Below, piece by piece: positions 11,417-23,697 of a stretch of DNA of 64,000 nt. The notes beneath the pieces were generated by a model that worked only from the letters and a program-made list of their open reading frames with translations, made no database searches and was not told where the DNA came from. Origin of the DNA: Hevea brasiliensis (taxonomy: Eukaryota; Streptophyta; Magnoliopsida; Malpighiales; Euphorbiaceae); NCBI RefSeq assembly GCF_030052815.1, contig NC_079493.1:125374394-125438393 (forward strand), written 5' to 3'. Within the stretch, counting starts at the first letter, position 1, and every line of letters begins with the position of its first letter. Position numbers and translations under genes: made by a program.

Positions 11417-13409
11417 GGGATGAGCAGCTTTCCACAGCTAGTGGATTATTGAATATTGCCATTGACTAGTATGTTGGCACCATTTTATAGGCAGACACTT
11501 TATTCTTGGGATAATCTCATTTTAATTGTCCAAATTTTGTTTGTGATTGTTTACTAGAGTGTCTTAAATTGTTATTTTTTTTGAAAAAAATATTTTATTT
11601 TATTTTTTTAATTTGATCTCTATTTTTTTATTTATTTTAATACTTTAATCATAAATATTTTTGAATCTATTTTTAGGTATCGAAAATAAATCTCTTTTTC
11701 GAATGATTTTAAGTATGCACCTAATGCATTCAAAATCTTTAAAACGCCCTCTATTTTAGATCTAATATATTCGGTATAAATAATTTTGAAATGCTCACTA
11801 AAATTAAATTTTAATTAATAAAAAATAATAATTAATTATATTAACTCTGGTAGATTTCAAATGAAAAAACAAAAAGAGTATTCACGTGAAATACATATTG
11901 GCATCTTTTACAGTTAAAACAATAGAGACCAACATTTAATTCAATATTATTTTTAAAATAAAAATATATGAGACTCATGTATTTAACGAGTGAGTATTAT
12001 TATAAATTTTATATTTTAAATTTATAATAAATCAGATCTAAATAAAAAAAATCTCTATTTTATAATTAAAAATTATTCATTATAACATAAAATAAAGTAA
12101 ATAGTTAATCAAAACACATAATATTTTTATTCTTATTATATATGAATAATTCATATATTTTTCATATAGCATCTCATTTTAGTAAAAAATTATAAAAAAA
12201 AGTGATTAATATGGTATAAGGTGAGATTACATTTTTTTTAAATGTTAAAATTATTCATATGATAAATTATTACACACATGAAACGTAAGAAATCACTATT
12301 TTTTTCTCTTTTTTTTTATATATAAAAATATATATCCAATTAGAAAAATAGATAATTATAAGAATACACAATAAAAAAAAAGCTTTAATTCGATTTAAAA
12401 TAATAATTTAACCAAAAGATTAAAAATAGTATTAGCAGTTGAAATGTTAATTATTAAGGATTTGTTAAGCATTATTATTTGAGTTATTTTTGAAAAAATT
12501 AAGTATTATTATTTGTGTTATTTTTGGAAAAAAATATGATCTTAAAAATGTGTATTGAATATTTTTGAAATTAAAATTAAAATTTGATTTAACATATTTT
12601 AATCAAAGTAATAAAATATTTTTCAAATTTTTTACAGAATCTAGAAACGTAATTTTCTAAAAAAAAAAAATTCAATAAACTTTTTCACCTTTTTACTATA
12701 ATTCCATGCAAAGTCTAATTATAATAGCACATATTTTTATACTGAAAGTTTATCATTTACACTTTGTATTTTAATAAAATTAATTATTTAATTTTTTATT
12801 TTAAAAATATATTATTTAATTTTCTATTTATAGTTTATGAACTGTTTAATCCCTTTTATTAATTTTATTATTAGTTAAATTAATTAAATGAGAGAATATT
12901 CAAATTACCTATGACGACTGAATAGTTGAGTTGAAAAAAAATTTTACTTTAAAATAACTTCACTAATAAAAAAAATAAATAAGAGAAATTAAATAATTTA
13001 CAGATTAAAAAAAACTAAATGATAATTTTTAAAAAATAAAGAGATTACAAATTTAATTTTCTTAAAATATAAGAACTACATAATAATTTTCTCTTTCATA
13101 TACTGATTTTACTTATTTAATTTTATGATTAATTTGTCTTTTTCATTCCATCCTTTCATGAAAAAGTAAGTTTTCTTGGAAATACATATGCAGAGAAAGA
13201 AAGAAAGTAAATAATAGACACCAAAAAGAAAAGGAAAATGTCTTGGTCAATCAAAGAATAGGATAGCATCAATCATTATCTTTACCCTCACAAAAGAAAA
13301 TATTATTGTCCAATCCTACACTATTTTCATTAAAGAAAAGTGTGATTCCAAGTTGTTTACAACTTTCTTCCAATTTCTTTGTCCCTCCAGTGTGACTTCT
13401 GTGTTCTTC
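11417..13409. other. AT-rich intergenic region between the two subtilases
   Basis: About 2 kb of AT-rich DNA between the start of subtilase copy 1 and the stop of copy 2. It should carry the copy 1 promoter (just above 11416) and the copy 2 3' UTR (just below 13410). There is no sustained open frame and no recognisable repeat boundary. Confidence 0.6.
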
Positions 13410-16400
13410 CTATTCAACATTTACTGTAAACACTAGATGAACAGAATGGCTGCCATCAACCCATGTCACAGACCCAAAGTTGTATCCACTAGGAGCCATT
13501 CTGCCATTGAAGGAAACATTGAAAGAGATTCTTGATAAGCCCTCCTTGAAAACAAGCTTCTTTGGTAACACCTTCACAACTAGTCCCTCTGGAGCTTGCA
13601 CTCTAGCTATGTATGTAGCATTTGGGGATCCCACATTTGTTACACTTCTTTTTATGGTCTGTGCAGCTTGGTGTCTATCAAGTTTGCTAATGGAGATTGA
13701 TGGGTAATTAATATTGGAGATGAGTTTTTCAAAGCTGATTCTTGGGCAGTTGAAGTTTTTGTTCGCCATGGATCTAATCTTCTTCTCTGAGTACCCAAAA
13801 TAACAAAGGAATTGAAGATAATCTTCTGTTATTGTTTCGAAAACTAATCCTGGATTAAGAGCTTTGAGTGGGTTTATCTCTCCAACCCCCATCTCATGTG
13901 GATTTGAATTTGAATGTGAGCTGTTTGTCAAGGGTTTCCCCAAGTTGTTGTAGACAGTGGCTGCATAAAGAAAGACGAGATCAAAGTTGGCAACTTTTCT
14001 GTGAAATTATTAGATACATTATAATTCATTAGACACAGACAAGGGCTTTGGTTCATAATCGGACGAAACCGATCAAAGTTAGTTTGATAAAAAATGACTT
14101 TGAATTGGACTGGTATCAGTCAGTTCAGTTCTAGGCCAAAATATACCTGTTGTCATAAGAGCAGATTTGATCATGGAAGAACTCCACTCGCGGTGAATGG
14201 ATTTGATGAATGCAGCAGCTCCTGTTACATGAGGGCAAGCCATTGATGTCCCAGATTTTATAGCATATCCTGATGGCTTCTTTCCAATTGGAACACTTCC
14301 TGATTCATTTTTGGGAATCATGGCAGCAATTATGGCAACTCCTGGAGCCATTATATCTGGCTGAATGGCTAATTAGTGTTAATAATGAATACCTATAAAC
14401 TGATCACATTAATGTATTATGAACTTGAATGCGTATGAGAAGAGAATTATAACCTTCAGAATGTTTTCTGTAAGCTGTCCAGGGCCCCTGGAAGAGAAAT
14501 ATGCAACAACTGGTGCTGGTTTGTAGTGCGGAACATCAACTGCTGGAAGGATTGTTGCGGTTGGATTTCTGTGAGGACACAGAAACTTAAAGTAAGCATC
14601 AAGTTCTGACCATTTAACAAGGTGCTTGTTCATGCTTAAACTTAATTTGGATATCTGTATCTGAAAGGAGAGATTCTGAAATCAAGAAAGACAGTAATGA
14701 TCATTGATAACAATGCTTACTTGGTAGAATTTATGTATTGAAGGAGCTGAGCTCCTGCAATATTGCCAACTTCTGCAAATGGAAAAACACCAGAATCAAA
14801 GGGTACAGCTTTCTCATCCTCATTGATCAAAATCAACCCTTTGGCTCTGGCATCTTCTACAACTAATTTCTTGATTTGTCTAGGAATTCTAAAATCATTG
14901 TCAATGCAAACCACAATCTTGCCAGCAACTTTCTGTCCATTTAATGATCCTGGATGGCAATTCCTGCATTCCAGTGTGTAAGGATTTACCGAAGAAAAGC
15001 AAGACAAATGTGCTAATTGTTATATTTTGGCACTAGATTATGAACAAATAAGGATTAAGGAAAGACAAAATACCTTGCTTCCGAAACTGGGGTAAACTTG
15101 GCAGCAGCATCCTCTCCAAACACTAGAGGATAAGTCCTTGAGCGAGTGAGGTTTGAGAAATTAATGGCAGATCCCTGTGGCAAAAGCTTAATAAGCATTA
15201 GGAAAGGCACTCATATCTATGTAAAACGGAATTAAAGAAAAAAAAAACGAACTTAGGAATTTTTTGCCTAGATATGATTCCGCAAGAAAAATTTTAGAAT
15301 ATAACCATTGTATGTATAACATTTTTATAATGACCATTGATTATTATACTGAATTTTACGTGAATTTCATTTTAATTATCAATAAGAGTATATCTTAAGA
15401 TTCACTTATTTTGTAAGTTTCAAATATCTATGTTATTTGTTTATGATAAATTGAATTTAGACAAAAAAATTCATTTATTTTACATGTAAATCTCACACGT
15501 TTGTGTCTGTATTAGATGCAAGTTTTAATTTATGAATCAATCAAATGAATATCTTACTTTGAAAGTCTTCCCATTTCCAAGAAGGACAGTGGATTGGAAA
15601 TCTCTATCAATATTAGAAGCTGCAACAGTAAAAATCCAAGGAGCAGAGTTGACAATAGTGTAAGGATCAGGTCCATCATTACCACCAGAGCAAATTACCA
15701 TGATACCCATTTGTTGTGCGTGAAATGCACCAATTGCTATGGGGTCATTAATGTAATCAGATTGAAAAATTGAGTTCATCCCAATAGAAATAGAAATTAT
15801 ATCAACTCCATCCTTAATTGCATCATCAATTGCCTTCAAGATGGTGGAGCCAGAGCAACCATCTAATGTGCAGGCTTTGTAGATTGCTAACCTAGTTGAA
15901 GGAGATCCACCCCTAGCTGTGCCTTCTGCTAGGCCATAGTAACTTACATTAGCTACTCGAGCCCCACCTGCTATAGATGTGGTGTGGGTGCCATGCCCAA
16001 TATAGTCCCTTGGTGAGCCTCCTGGTTTGGCCACATAGGTCTTGTTATTTTTGTAGGTTCTCAGGATTGCGTCATAGTATCTTGCTCCTATCAGCTTCCT
16101 GCAACACAAATAAGGGTACCATTCAGACAATCCGACTAGATTCAAACTCGAAACTTTATAGTTTTAAAAATGACTATAATATAATGTTAGTAAGATTGAA
16201 ATAAAGAGAGAGAAAGTACTTATTGCAGTGGAATTTCTTGAAATCATGTCCTTCCATGCAAATTCCTTTCCATCTAGAAGGGATTTCTCCAATTCCATGG
16301 TCACTGAAACTTGGAGACTCGGGCCATATGCCTGGAAAATTAATTATTGGAGTGTGTTAGAAAATAAAAGAAATATATATACTTTTAAGCAGAAACGAGA

Positions 16401-16696
16401 TAGAAGGGGGACTGTGCACATGGATTTTATGTGTAGGTGGGCTACACTTTCATGTGGCTTTTTTTGTTGTCTTGTGGCCTTCCAACAAAATATAGCTGTT
16501 GGGGCCATTGGTGAGTTAGTTAAGTACGTGAATGAGTCTTGACAAAAAAAAAGGTACGCGAATGAGGGGACCCTTTTATATCTCCTACCAATTCTTGCTA
16601 TTTCCACACTATTGAATTGGAAAAAGAATTTAATATTTAAGAGTTATTAAATTTATTATTATATAAATTCCAAACTTGCTTGCTCTTCTGATTGAT

Positions 16697-16731
<35 letters not shown>

Positions 16732-18161
16732 TACCTGTGTCAATGACCCCAATAATTACATCACTTGATACATGAGGATACTTGTAGCTGGATTGCATGC
16801 CTGATTTTCCCTCCAAGAATTCCCAAGAACGTGTGGTGTGGAGTTGAAGAGTTGGATCTTGGAACACTGATACAACTCCATCATGGCCTGTTTTTTCAAG
16901 AATTCCATTCAAACATATCCATTAGGCCATAAATATTTCCATTTTCTTGCTGGTTTAGTATCTGTTTCATAATGCAAGATAAGCTGAACATTTGAACTTT
17001 GCTAATTTCATTCTCTTCAAGATTTTTCTGTGGTGAATTATCTTTATTTTGCTTTTCTTTTCTTTAAAGATCATGATGTCCCTTTAAAGAAAATTAATTC
17101 ATTTTTAAACCCAGTCTGTAATGAAAGTGTTCTTTAGTGCTATCAAATTAAGCCAACATATGCTAGGTGTAGTCTTGTCTGCTTATGATATGGACATGAA
17201 ATTAAGTAAGAACATGACCATTAACTAGTTGATTGATCATGAGCACATATAATATCATTCTTAATTTTTTTGTGCTATTTTTATTTTTTTTATAATAATA
17301 ATAATAATAATAATAATATACAATATATAATATATAATGTTTTTTTTTTTTTCAAAATTTATATGCTGATACAGCCAAGTTATTATTATTTTTTTCTTTT
17401 CCTTTTTCCCATTGTCCATAACCTAGTGTCCAAAATGCCAAAAGTGTCATTCTTATTGAAGGAGAAAAGAATGTACTGAAGTAGAAGACAAGAAGAATTA
17501 CCAGACAATTCAGAAGCTTCACTCTGTGTAAGCATGGCAGAGAACCCATTGAAAGCATGATTATAATGATGGATTAGAGATATTCTTTCACTTTCATGAC
17601 TGCCAAAAAAAGCATGCATGAAAATATGGATACCCAAAATCCAACAATATATTTTTAAAGCAAATTAGACGATTGATAGATGATGATGACAATAATACTA
17701 ACCTTGGTACAATGGAGGATAATGTCTGCAAATGAGCTGATTCTGCAATTCTAGCATCTCCTCCATTTCCATTAGATGAACTTCCCATGTAAACAACATA
17801 TTTCTGCCAAGATTGAAGAACAAAAATATATATCAATTTTTTACTAAAAAAAATGGAATTTTTAATGCAGATATATGGATAGCTCTTTCTTTTCTTTAGT
17901 GGGCAGAAGTCAATCTTCAAAACAAATAAAACAGTAGATGTATCTTCTTCAGTAGATGGCTCTAAAATGCTTTGTTTGGAAGATTGCAGACTATTATTAT
18001 TTCTCTCTGTTTTCTGATACTGTTGTGTGATGATGATCTTGTTAATATATAACCATGGTGAAAAATTTTACCTGAGGAATTTGATTTGATGAAGTGGGAG
18101 TGATAAGAAGCCAAGGTAAAGAGAGGAAGAAGAGAAGTTGGAGAGGAGAAGGAGAGGCCAT
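13410..18161 (-). CDS. Subtilisin-like serine protease (subtilase, copy 2)
   Basis: Eleven exons (minus strand): 18072-18161, 17703-17803, 17502-17599, 16735-16887, 16220-16331, 15558-16098, 15074-15174, 14721-14963, 14454-14568, 14147-14360, 13410-13960. They sum to 2319 nt, 772 aa, open throughout. A signal peptide ([19 protein letters not shown]) precedes the I9 propeptide (YVVYMGSS to [11 protein letters not shown]). The S8 residues are Asp146 (GVIDTG), His220 (GHGTHTTS), Asn325 (SGGNDGPD) and Ser557 ([12 protein letters not shown]). The oxyanion motif is SGGN where copy 1 has the commoner SAGN. Exons 3, 5, 7, 8, 9 and 10 have the same lengths as in copy 1. Exon 6 is 48 nt longer, adding 16 residues (including [15 protein letters not shown]) just before the His block. 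It is probably secreted and active; the substrate is unknown. Confidence 0.92.
16698..16731. repeat. (TAA)n microsatellite beside a splice donor
   Basis: About eleven TAA units in intron 4 of subtilase copy 2. On the coding strand the donor GTAATTATT runs directly into the (ATT)n tract. A second ATA/TAA-rich tract lies in intron 3 at about 17294-17318. Confidence 0.9.
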
Positions 18162-20140
18162 GAAAGATAGGGTGAAGAGCTTTTGAGAAGTGAATTATAA
18201 GAGAAGAAAGATGAAGAAGAATGGACATAAGAGTCACCCATTTGTAGGCTAAATGGGAGAGGAGATATGGCTTTTTCACTGCAAGAAACTTGTAGTGCTA
18301 CAGACAAGTAAAAGCATCTTTGATTGTTCTTTTCTGGCTTTTCAATGGAATTTATTATATTAGCTTAATTAGTATTATTGATTATTTATTAATTTTCTGT
18401 ATGACCTACCAAACCATCAATTTTTACACCTAAATTTGAAGACTGTTTAGTATTAACACTGCATCACTGGCAAATACTCTTAACTCTTTATGCCACCAAT
18501 TATGGTTCTTGGATTTTATTAGTAGTAATTGTACTTGTAAAACATTATATTCTTTAACTGGATTTTTCCTCTAAATCTTGCATTACTGGTGTGGAGTAGT
18601 ATCATTGCATGTATGATACTGGAGATTTATTGTTCAAGATATTTCTTAAGTAGACATCTCAGTAAGATTGATTTAGTATCCTTTTGATTAAGTGGTTGAA
18701 AGTCAGCTTTCAACTTTTAAGATTTCAAATAGTTGATTCCAAGTGTTTGGTAAACATAGCTTTTTGAATCAACTTATTAAAAAATTAATGATTCAAAATT
18801 ATAATTATATCGTGATTTTTAAAATTCTTCAATCGTCAGCCGATTGTAACAACTAGATCAAACAAAGTAACAGGCCTTGTTTTCAAATGCTTATTTTAGC
18901 AGAGAAAATATTTCAAATCTAAGACTTGAAGTTGAAAATAGAATGTCTTGAAATCCTGGAGAAGGCATAACAAAAATTTTGTTTTTCAAATCAATCGTCG
19001 TAAAAACGACAAGGAAAAAGCACACTTCATAGTCTGACAGATGTAAGCTACACATATATATAAATATATATTCCTTCTAATATTTATAACATAAAAAGAG
19101 AATCGTAGACTTATAATGCAAGTAATCATTTCTCTTTTGCTAAAGATGAAGAATAAACTCTATGCTTCAGTGTCCATGTGCTAATTTTTCTTCTTTATTT
19201 CCTTTATTCTCCCTCTTTATCTTTATTTGCTTCTTCTTTCAAGTTTTTTTTTTTTTTTTTACTAGTTTAGTTCATACTTCTATAGTCTTCTGTTTCTCCT
19301 TTTGGCATTGAACTCATTGACATGGCCAATAGTATTAATAATACATGCAGAATTTCAATTGAATGAAACCCCCAGCAGCTTTTTGAGATATTCTATTGTT
19401 TCTTGCAGAACCAGGCAGCTTCTTCTCATGACTTAAATTTCTAACCTTATCCAATATCCAACTCGAATTGTATAGAGAAGCAACCAGGTCGATATTGATT
19501 ACTTGCATTATAAGAATAAATAAATAGGAATTTAGATTGATTTCGAGGAAAACACATGCTTTTCAACTAAGTGGATATTCCAATAGGAATTTAATAAATA
19601 AATAAATAAGGGAAACCAAGAAAATAAGATGAAGACAACCCAGAAAAAGATAAATGAATAGAGAAAATCTGCACCATATCCATCGTCTGTGATGATTAAT
19701 AGCATTTTTCACACCACAAAGCCAAGCACATTATTGAGTTCAGTAATGACTCGTGTGTACTTTCTTGTTTCCAATAAGATAGCATAACAAATGCAGTAAG
19801 CTGTCCTTACTCATTGAGGGATAATTCTAAGGTGCTTTACAAGATCCACGAAACATAGAATTTCAAGTGTTTAAGCAACTCATACTTGAAAAAAGTGGAG
19901 TGAAATCTCATACAGACACTACTTGAGTAATGCTAGATCAGTAGAGCACTCCACTTTTACTCCAGGACTGGCGAACATTCTCTAAATGTTTTCAATCTTC
20001 TGGGAATCAAACCACCATAGCTAAAATTAAGCTTATTTGATATGAAGTTGATTTTGTATATATACAGGAAAAGGGCCATTTTATTTAGCTTGATTTCATT
20101 CTCTGATAGAACTGCTAGAGGGAAGCTGACTACAACGAGT
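18162..20140. other. Intergenic region upstream of subtilase copy 2
   Basis: About 2 kb between the subtilase copy 2 start and the NCA1-like stop. It should contain the subtilase promoter and the 3' UTR of the RING/TPR gene. A segment around 18680-18880 has MITE-like composition (TGTTTGGTAAAC, ATCAAACAAAG) but no clear ends. No gene is recognised. Confidence 0.5.
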
Positions 20141-23100
20141 TTAATCAGATTGTTTCTCTGAAAGCTGATTTTTAAGAAATTCCAGCACTGAAGAGCGCTG
20201 CAGTTGGAAACAAAAAGTCAAATCACCACCTTAGGTTACTATCAGGATCCAAATAGTTACAAAATGTCAAGCAATGGAAACTTACCCTTTGCTCAAGAGC
20301 AGCTTCTTCAGGTTTTAGTGTCAAGCATTCCAACAATTTTATGGCTTCTTGAAATTTATCAAGTGCTTCATGCTCGTGACCAAGACTCCTATCTGCATCA
20401 GCAACTTTTGCTAGGGAAACAGCCACATCTAGAGTCTGTAATTAAATGCAAAGAAAGTAAGCAAATGTGGAACATTTCTGACTAACATGAACATTCAAAT
20501 ATTACAGAACTGTTCCATTAAAAAGAGAACAAGTGGTCCACAGCAGTAGAGATTGAGAAACATATGAAGGCAAATCTGATGCGAAAAATAGCAGTTTTTT
20601 TTTTCCCTACTAATTAAAGCCTATACACATAGTATTCTCGTTTCTTTTTCTTATTATGCTTGGCTAATATCTTTATTTTGTTTCCTACTTCCCATCAAAG
20701 GCAAGGGAATCACTAAAGAATCATCACACATCATAGACCAACTATTTTCTTCTTCTGACCATCCCCTAAAATGTCTCATAATTTTAAATGTCTCTCATGA
20801 TAATAATAATTTTAGCAGAACTAGTAAGAAGAATCTTTACAGATACTGTCATTTTGAGGTCATGCAAGGTGCATGGCCACCATGTCATTACTCGCATGGT
20901 CCACCAGGCATGGTATCAAAATTACATTTTGTCACAGTACGAGGTAAATGAAATTAACAGCAAACAAGCAGCATGAAATATATGCCCAAAAATAACAGGT
21001 TCTGACCTGGGATGAAACATTAGAATGATGTTTCATGGCCTCACGACGCACATTGAGAGAACGAAAATAGTAAGACCTAGCAGCTTCCAAATCTCCATCA
21101 TAATATTTAAGATCTCCAACTTTATTAAGAGAAACAGATAGTGTATGTGTAATCTGTAGAGGAGTTACTGAAATAATTAGGCTTGACAACCTAAAATCGC
21201 ATGGAATAATAAAGGACTGTGTACAGGGACTGCAGAGATAACCTCCTGATTATCTGTAGGCAATTGTGAGAGGAACTCTACACTCTCTTCAAAATAAGCA
21301 GCTGCAGAACCAGGATCACCCAGTGTGCGGCTGCAACAAAAATGGTGGTCAAAATTTTACTCAATGTAAAAACATCAGGACTCAATGCCTGCTACCATAG
21401 ATTTTGGAAGTTATCAATGAAGGTAAATGTATCTTTTAACAAGTTTTTTTTTTAAAAAAAAAAAGGTGGTTAGGATTATAGCCTTCAATTTCTACATTGC
21501 AACTCCCTATGGATCAAGCCTCTTTTAACATTCAACGATATGATAATCATTTAAGGTTTTCTAAAGCAGATGCACAACACACAAGTATGATCTAGACATG
21601 TCATCAAACATTTGATGGGAGTATCTGACTGCCTTAGTCAAGCTTCATGGCATGCTTGGCCAAAATTTTATTTTATTTTTTTATTCTAAGTGTCGCCAAT
21701 CCACCACCTCCACTCTCTTCAGTCATTGATTTAGCTGCTTTTTGTAAAGAACTTTCTCCATCTTGCTGCAATTTTAACCATTTGGAGAAAGTATTATTCT
21801 ATGTAGTTCAAGAAAGCCTTCAACAATTGTTTGGTAACAGTTTCTTTAAGCTTTCCCCCCTCAACTTGACTAACCCTTGGTCCCCAACCAGTTGGGATAT
21901 GTCATGCAATTCTCTTCCCCACAATCCGCTCTATCTAGGACCAAAATTTCCTCATTACCTTCAGTCATCACTCCATCATTGTCCTTAAATTTATTACGAT
22001 ATTGATTCCTCATACTAACTTCACAAAAGTAAACTTTCCACAGAAGCAGAAAGCCTACAGAGGACATCAATTAACAATGTAATCTCCACCAAGTAGAGAA
22101 TGAAATATAGCTATAAGATGATAAAGGCAAGAAGAAAGGACATACCAGCAGTCACCAAGCATACCCAGGACTGCCCCAAGCTGTGAACACAACTCTGAAG
22201 TGTTGCCTGTTTTTTCTATCTGATCTCGGATGTCTTCTGCACATAGACTGAGTCTTGATTTGGCACTTTCCACATTCTTGGAACGAAATGCCTACACTTG
22301 GAAAGCCAACATCAAAGAGAAGAGTTAACGCGGAAAATAAACAAATAAATTAAAGAGAAGCTTTTCCAGCAGTTCAGCAAAAGTATGATAAATAATCATC
22401 ATTAGGGGGGAAAAAGCTAATGTTAGTACAAAAGAGTTTGCTTGAGCTTTTCACTCCAACAAATTTACCCAAATGTTAATAAAGGATTAAAAGAAAAACT
22501 ATGCATGATAACAAACTCACTCTCATAGCATGTTGCACCAAAAAAGCACCTCTCTCCAAAGATACATCCTCATATATCACTTTTTTATTGTCACCTACTT
22601 CTTCCTCTTTGTCTGTGTCAACATGAGACCTCTTGATTCTAGCATGACCCTCAATGAACTGATCAACTATAGCCTGGAGATTGGTATCAGGTTCAATCTT
22701 CTCAATGTCAGCTCCACACAATGGACAGTCTTTAAAGCGGGAAATACAAACTCTGCTCCATTTAAAACAAAAAAGTTAACAAACAAACAAAAAGTACATA
22801 CAATTACAAACAAAATTCCATATATTTCAGCTTACTTGCAATACACATGAGAGCACGGCACACATCTGCTACTGTCAAAGAGAAGAGCTTGGCACAAAAC
22901 ACAACTAAGAGGGCCAATTTTAAATGTTTGAGAATCATATCCTAAGGGACACTTAGGAGAAATGCTGCCAGACTTAGGAGAAGCACTGGCAGAGTCATAT
23001 CCGAAAGGACACTTGGGAGAAATGCTGGCAGAGTCACCGGACTCTTTCTTCGCCTTCCCTTCGTGCTCCGCCCCATGCTTGTTCGGAATTTCCCCTGATT

Positions 23101-23158
23101 TCTTCGACGACGAATCATCAGGGCGTGCAGATTTCACAAAGGGGCAAACCGGCGTCAT
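20141..23158 (-). CDS. NCA1: NCA1-like RING and TPR protein (catalase chaperone)
   Basis: Seven exons (minus strand): 22836-23158, 22521-22752, 22146-22291, 21243-21330, 21007-21153, 20286-20435, 20141-20197; 1143 nt, 380 aa. The start MTPVCPFVK directly follows an AG acceptor (CTTCTCCAG), so the leader probably has an intron. Two copies of a short motif, SISPKCPFGYDS and SISPKCPLGYDS, occupy about 45-56 and 65-76. A RING-type zinc finger follows: C86, C89, C102, H104, C107, C110, C117, C120. The C-terminal half is helical and TPR-like (HTLSVSLNKVGDLKYYDGD; VAVSLAKVADADRSLGHEHE). Family knowledge: Arabidopsis NCA1 has this RING plus TPR layout and binds and folds catalase in the cytosol, supporting peroxide removal under stress. 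Identity rests on domain order and recalled similarity; another RING/TPR family is less likely. Confidence 0.8.
21870..21990. repeat. Degenerate copy of a CCCAACTAGTTGGG-type plant repeat
   Basis: In intron 3 of the NCA1-like gene. The words CCCAACCAGTTGGGATATG, CAATTCTCTTCCCCACAAT and CGCTCTATCTAGGACC occur in the order I remember from a widespread dispersed plant repeat. It is degenerate, has no clear ends, and the assignment is from memory. Confidence 0.35.
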
Positions 23159-23420
23159 CTGGAGAAGCAAAACAACCAATTCTGCATCAAACACAAAGAA
23201 TAGAGAAAGAAACAGATCCAAGACATAAAATTTCCAAAGAAGTATCAGATCAAAGTTAATTAAACAAGATTCAAGTGAGGAGAAGGAATTTAAAGCTGAT
23301 TGAATCTCTTCAAGCTCGAACGACGAATTGCAGAGAAAGAAGGGTAAAGGGCACCTTAGTAGGAAGAATGAGTGGAAAAAGCTCCGAGCTTCGCGTAGGG
23401 TATTTATCGTTGTCGTCTTT
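23159..23420 (-). promoter_or_regulatory. NCA1-like leader region
   Basis: The ATG at 23158 sits immediately after an AG acceptor, so a 5' UTR intron is likely. A possible donor is CTACTAAG then GTGCCC near 23355. The frame stays open for over 120 codons upstream of the chosen ATG, but that stretch is low-complexity and unlike the family N-terminus. Confidence 0.35.
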
Positions 23421-23665
23421 CTGGGGCTGGGTATCGCTGCTTCTTTCGGAAAATGGCTCCCAGCGATAGTATCTGGAAGAGGAAATTGGAAATGGCAGGT
23501 GTCTGCTATCTCTAGTTTATCCTCTTCTCTTATTCTTTTCAATCCTCTAATTGTTTTCCTATTTCAATTTTGCCCCATTTTGTAGATTTTTTTTTTCTTT
23601 GTTTATTTATGCTTTCATTATTTAATCGGATTGAAAAAGACAAAAGTAAATTTACATATTTATTA

Positions 23666-23697
<32 letters not shown>

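Noticed and set aside
18680..18880. MITE-like segment with GTTTGGTAAAC and ATCAAACAAAG
   Set aside because: No consistent inverted termini or target duplication could be set.
22832..23542. 236-codon frame extending the NCA1-like N-terminus
   Set aside because: The upstream 128 codons are Phe/Leu/Ser-rich leader sequence; the family start MTPVCPF at 23158 and the acceptor directly before it fit better.
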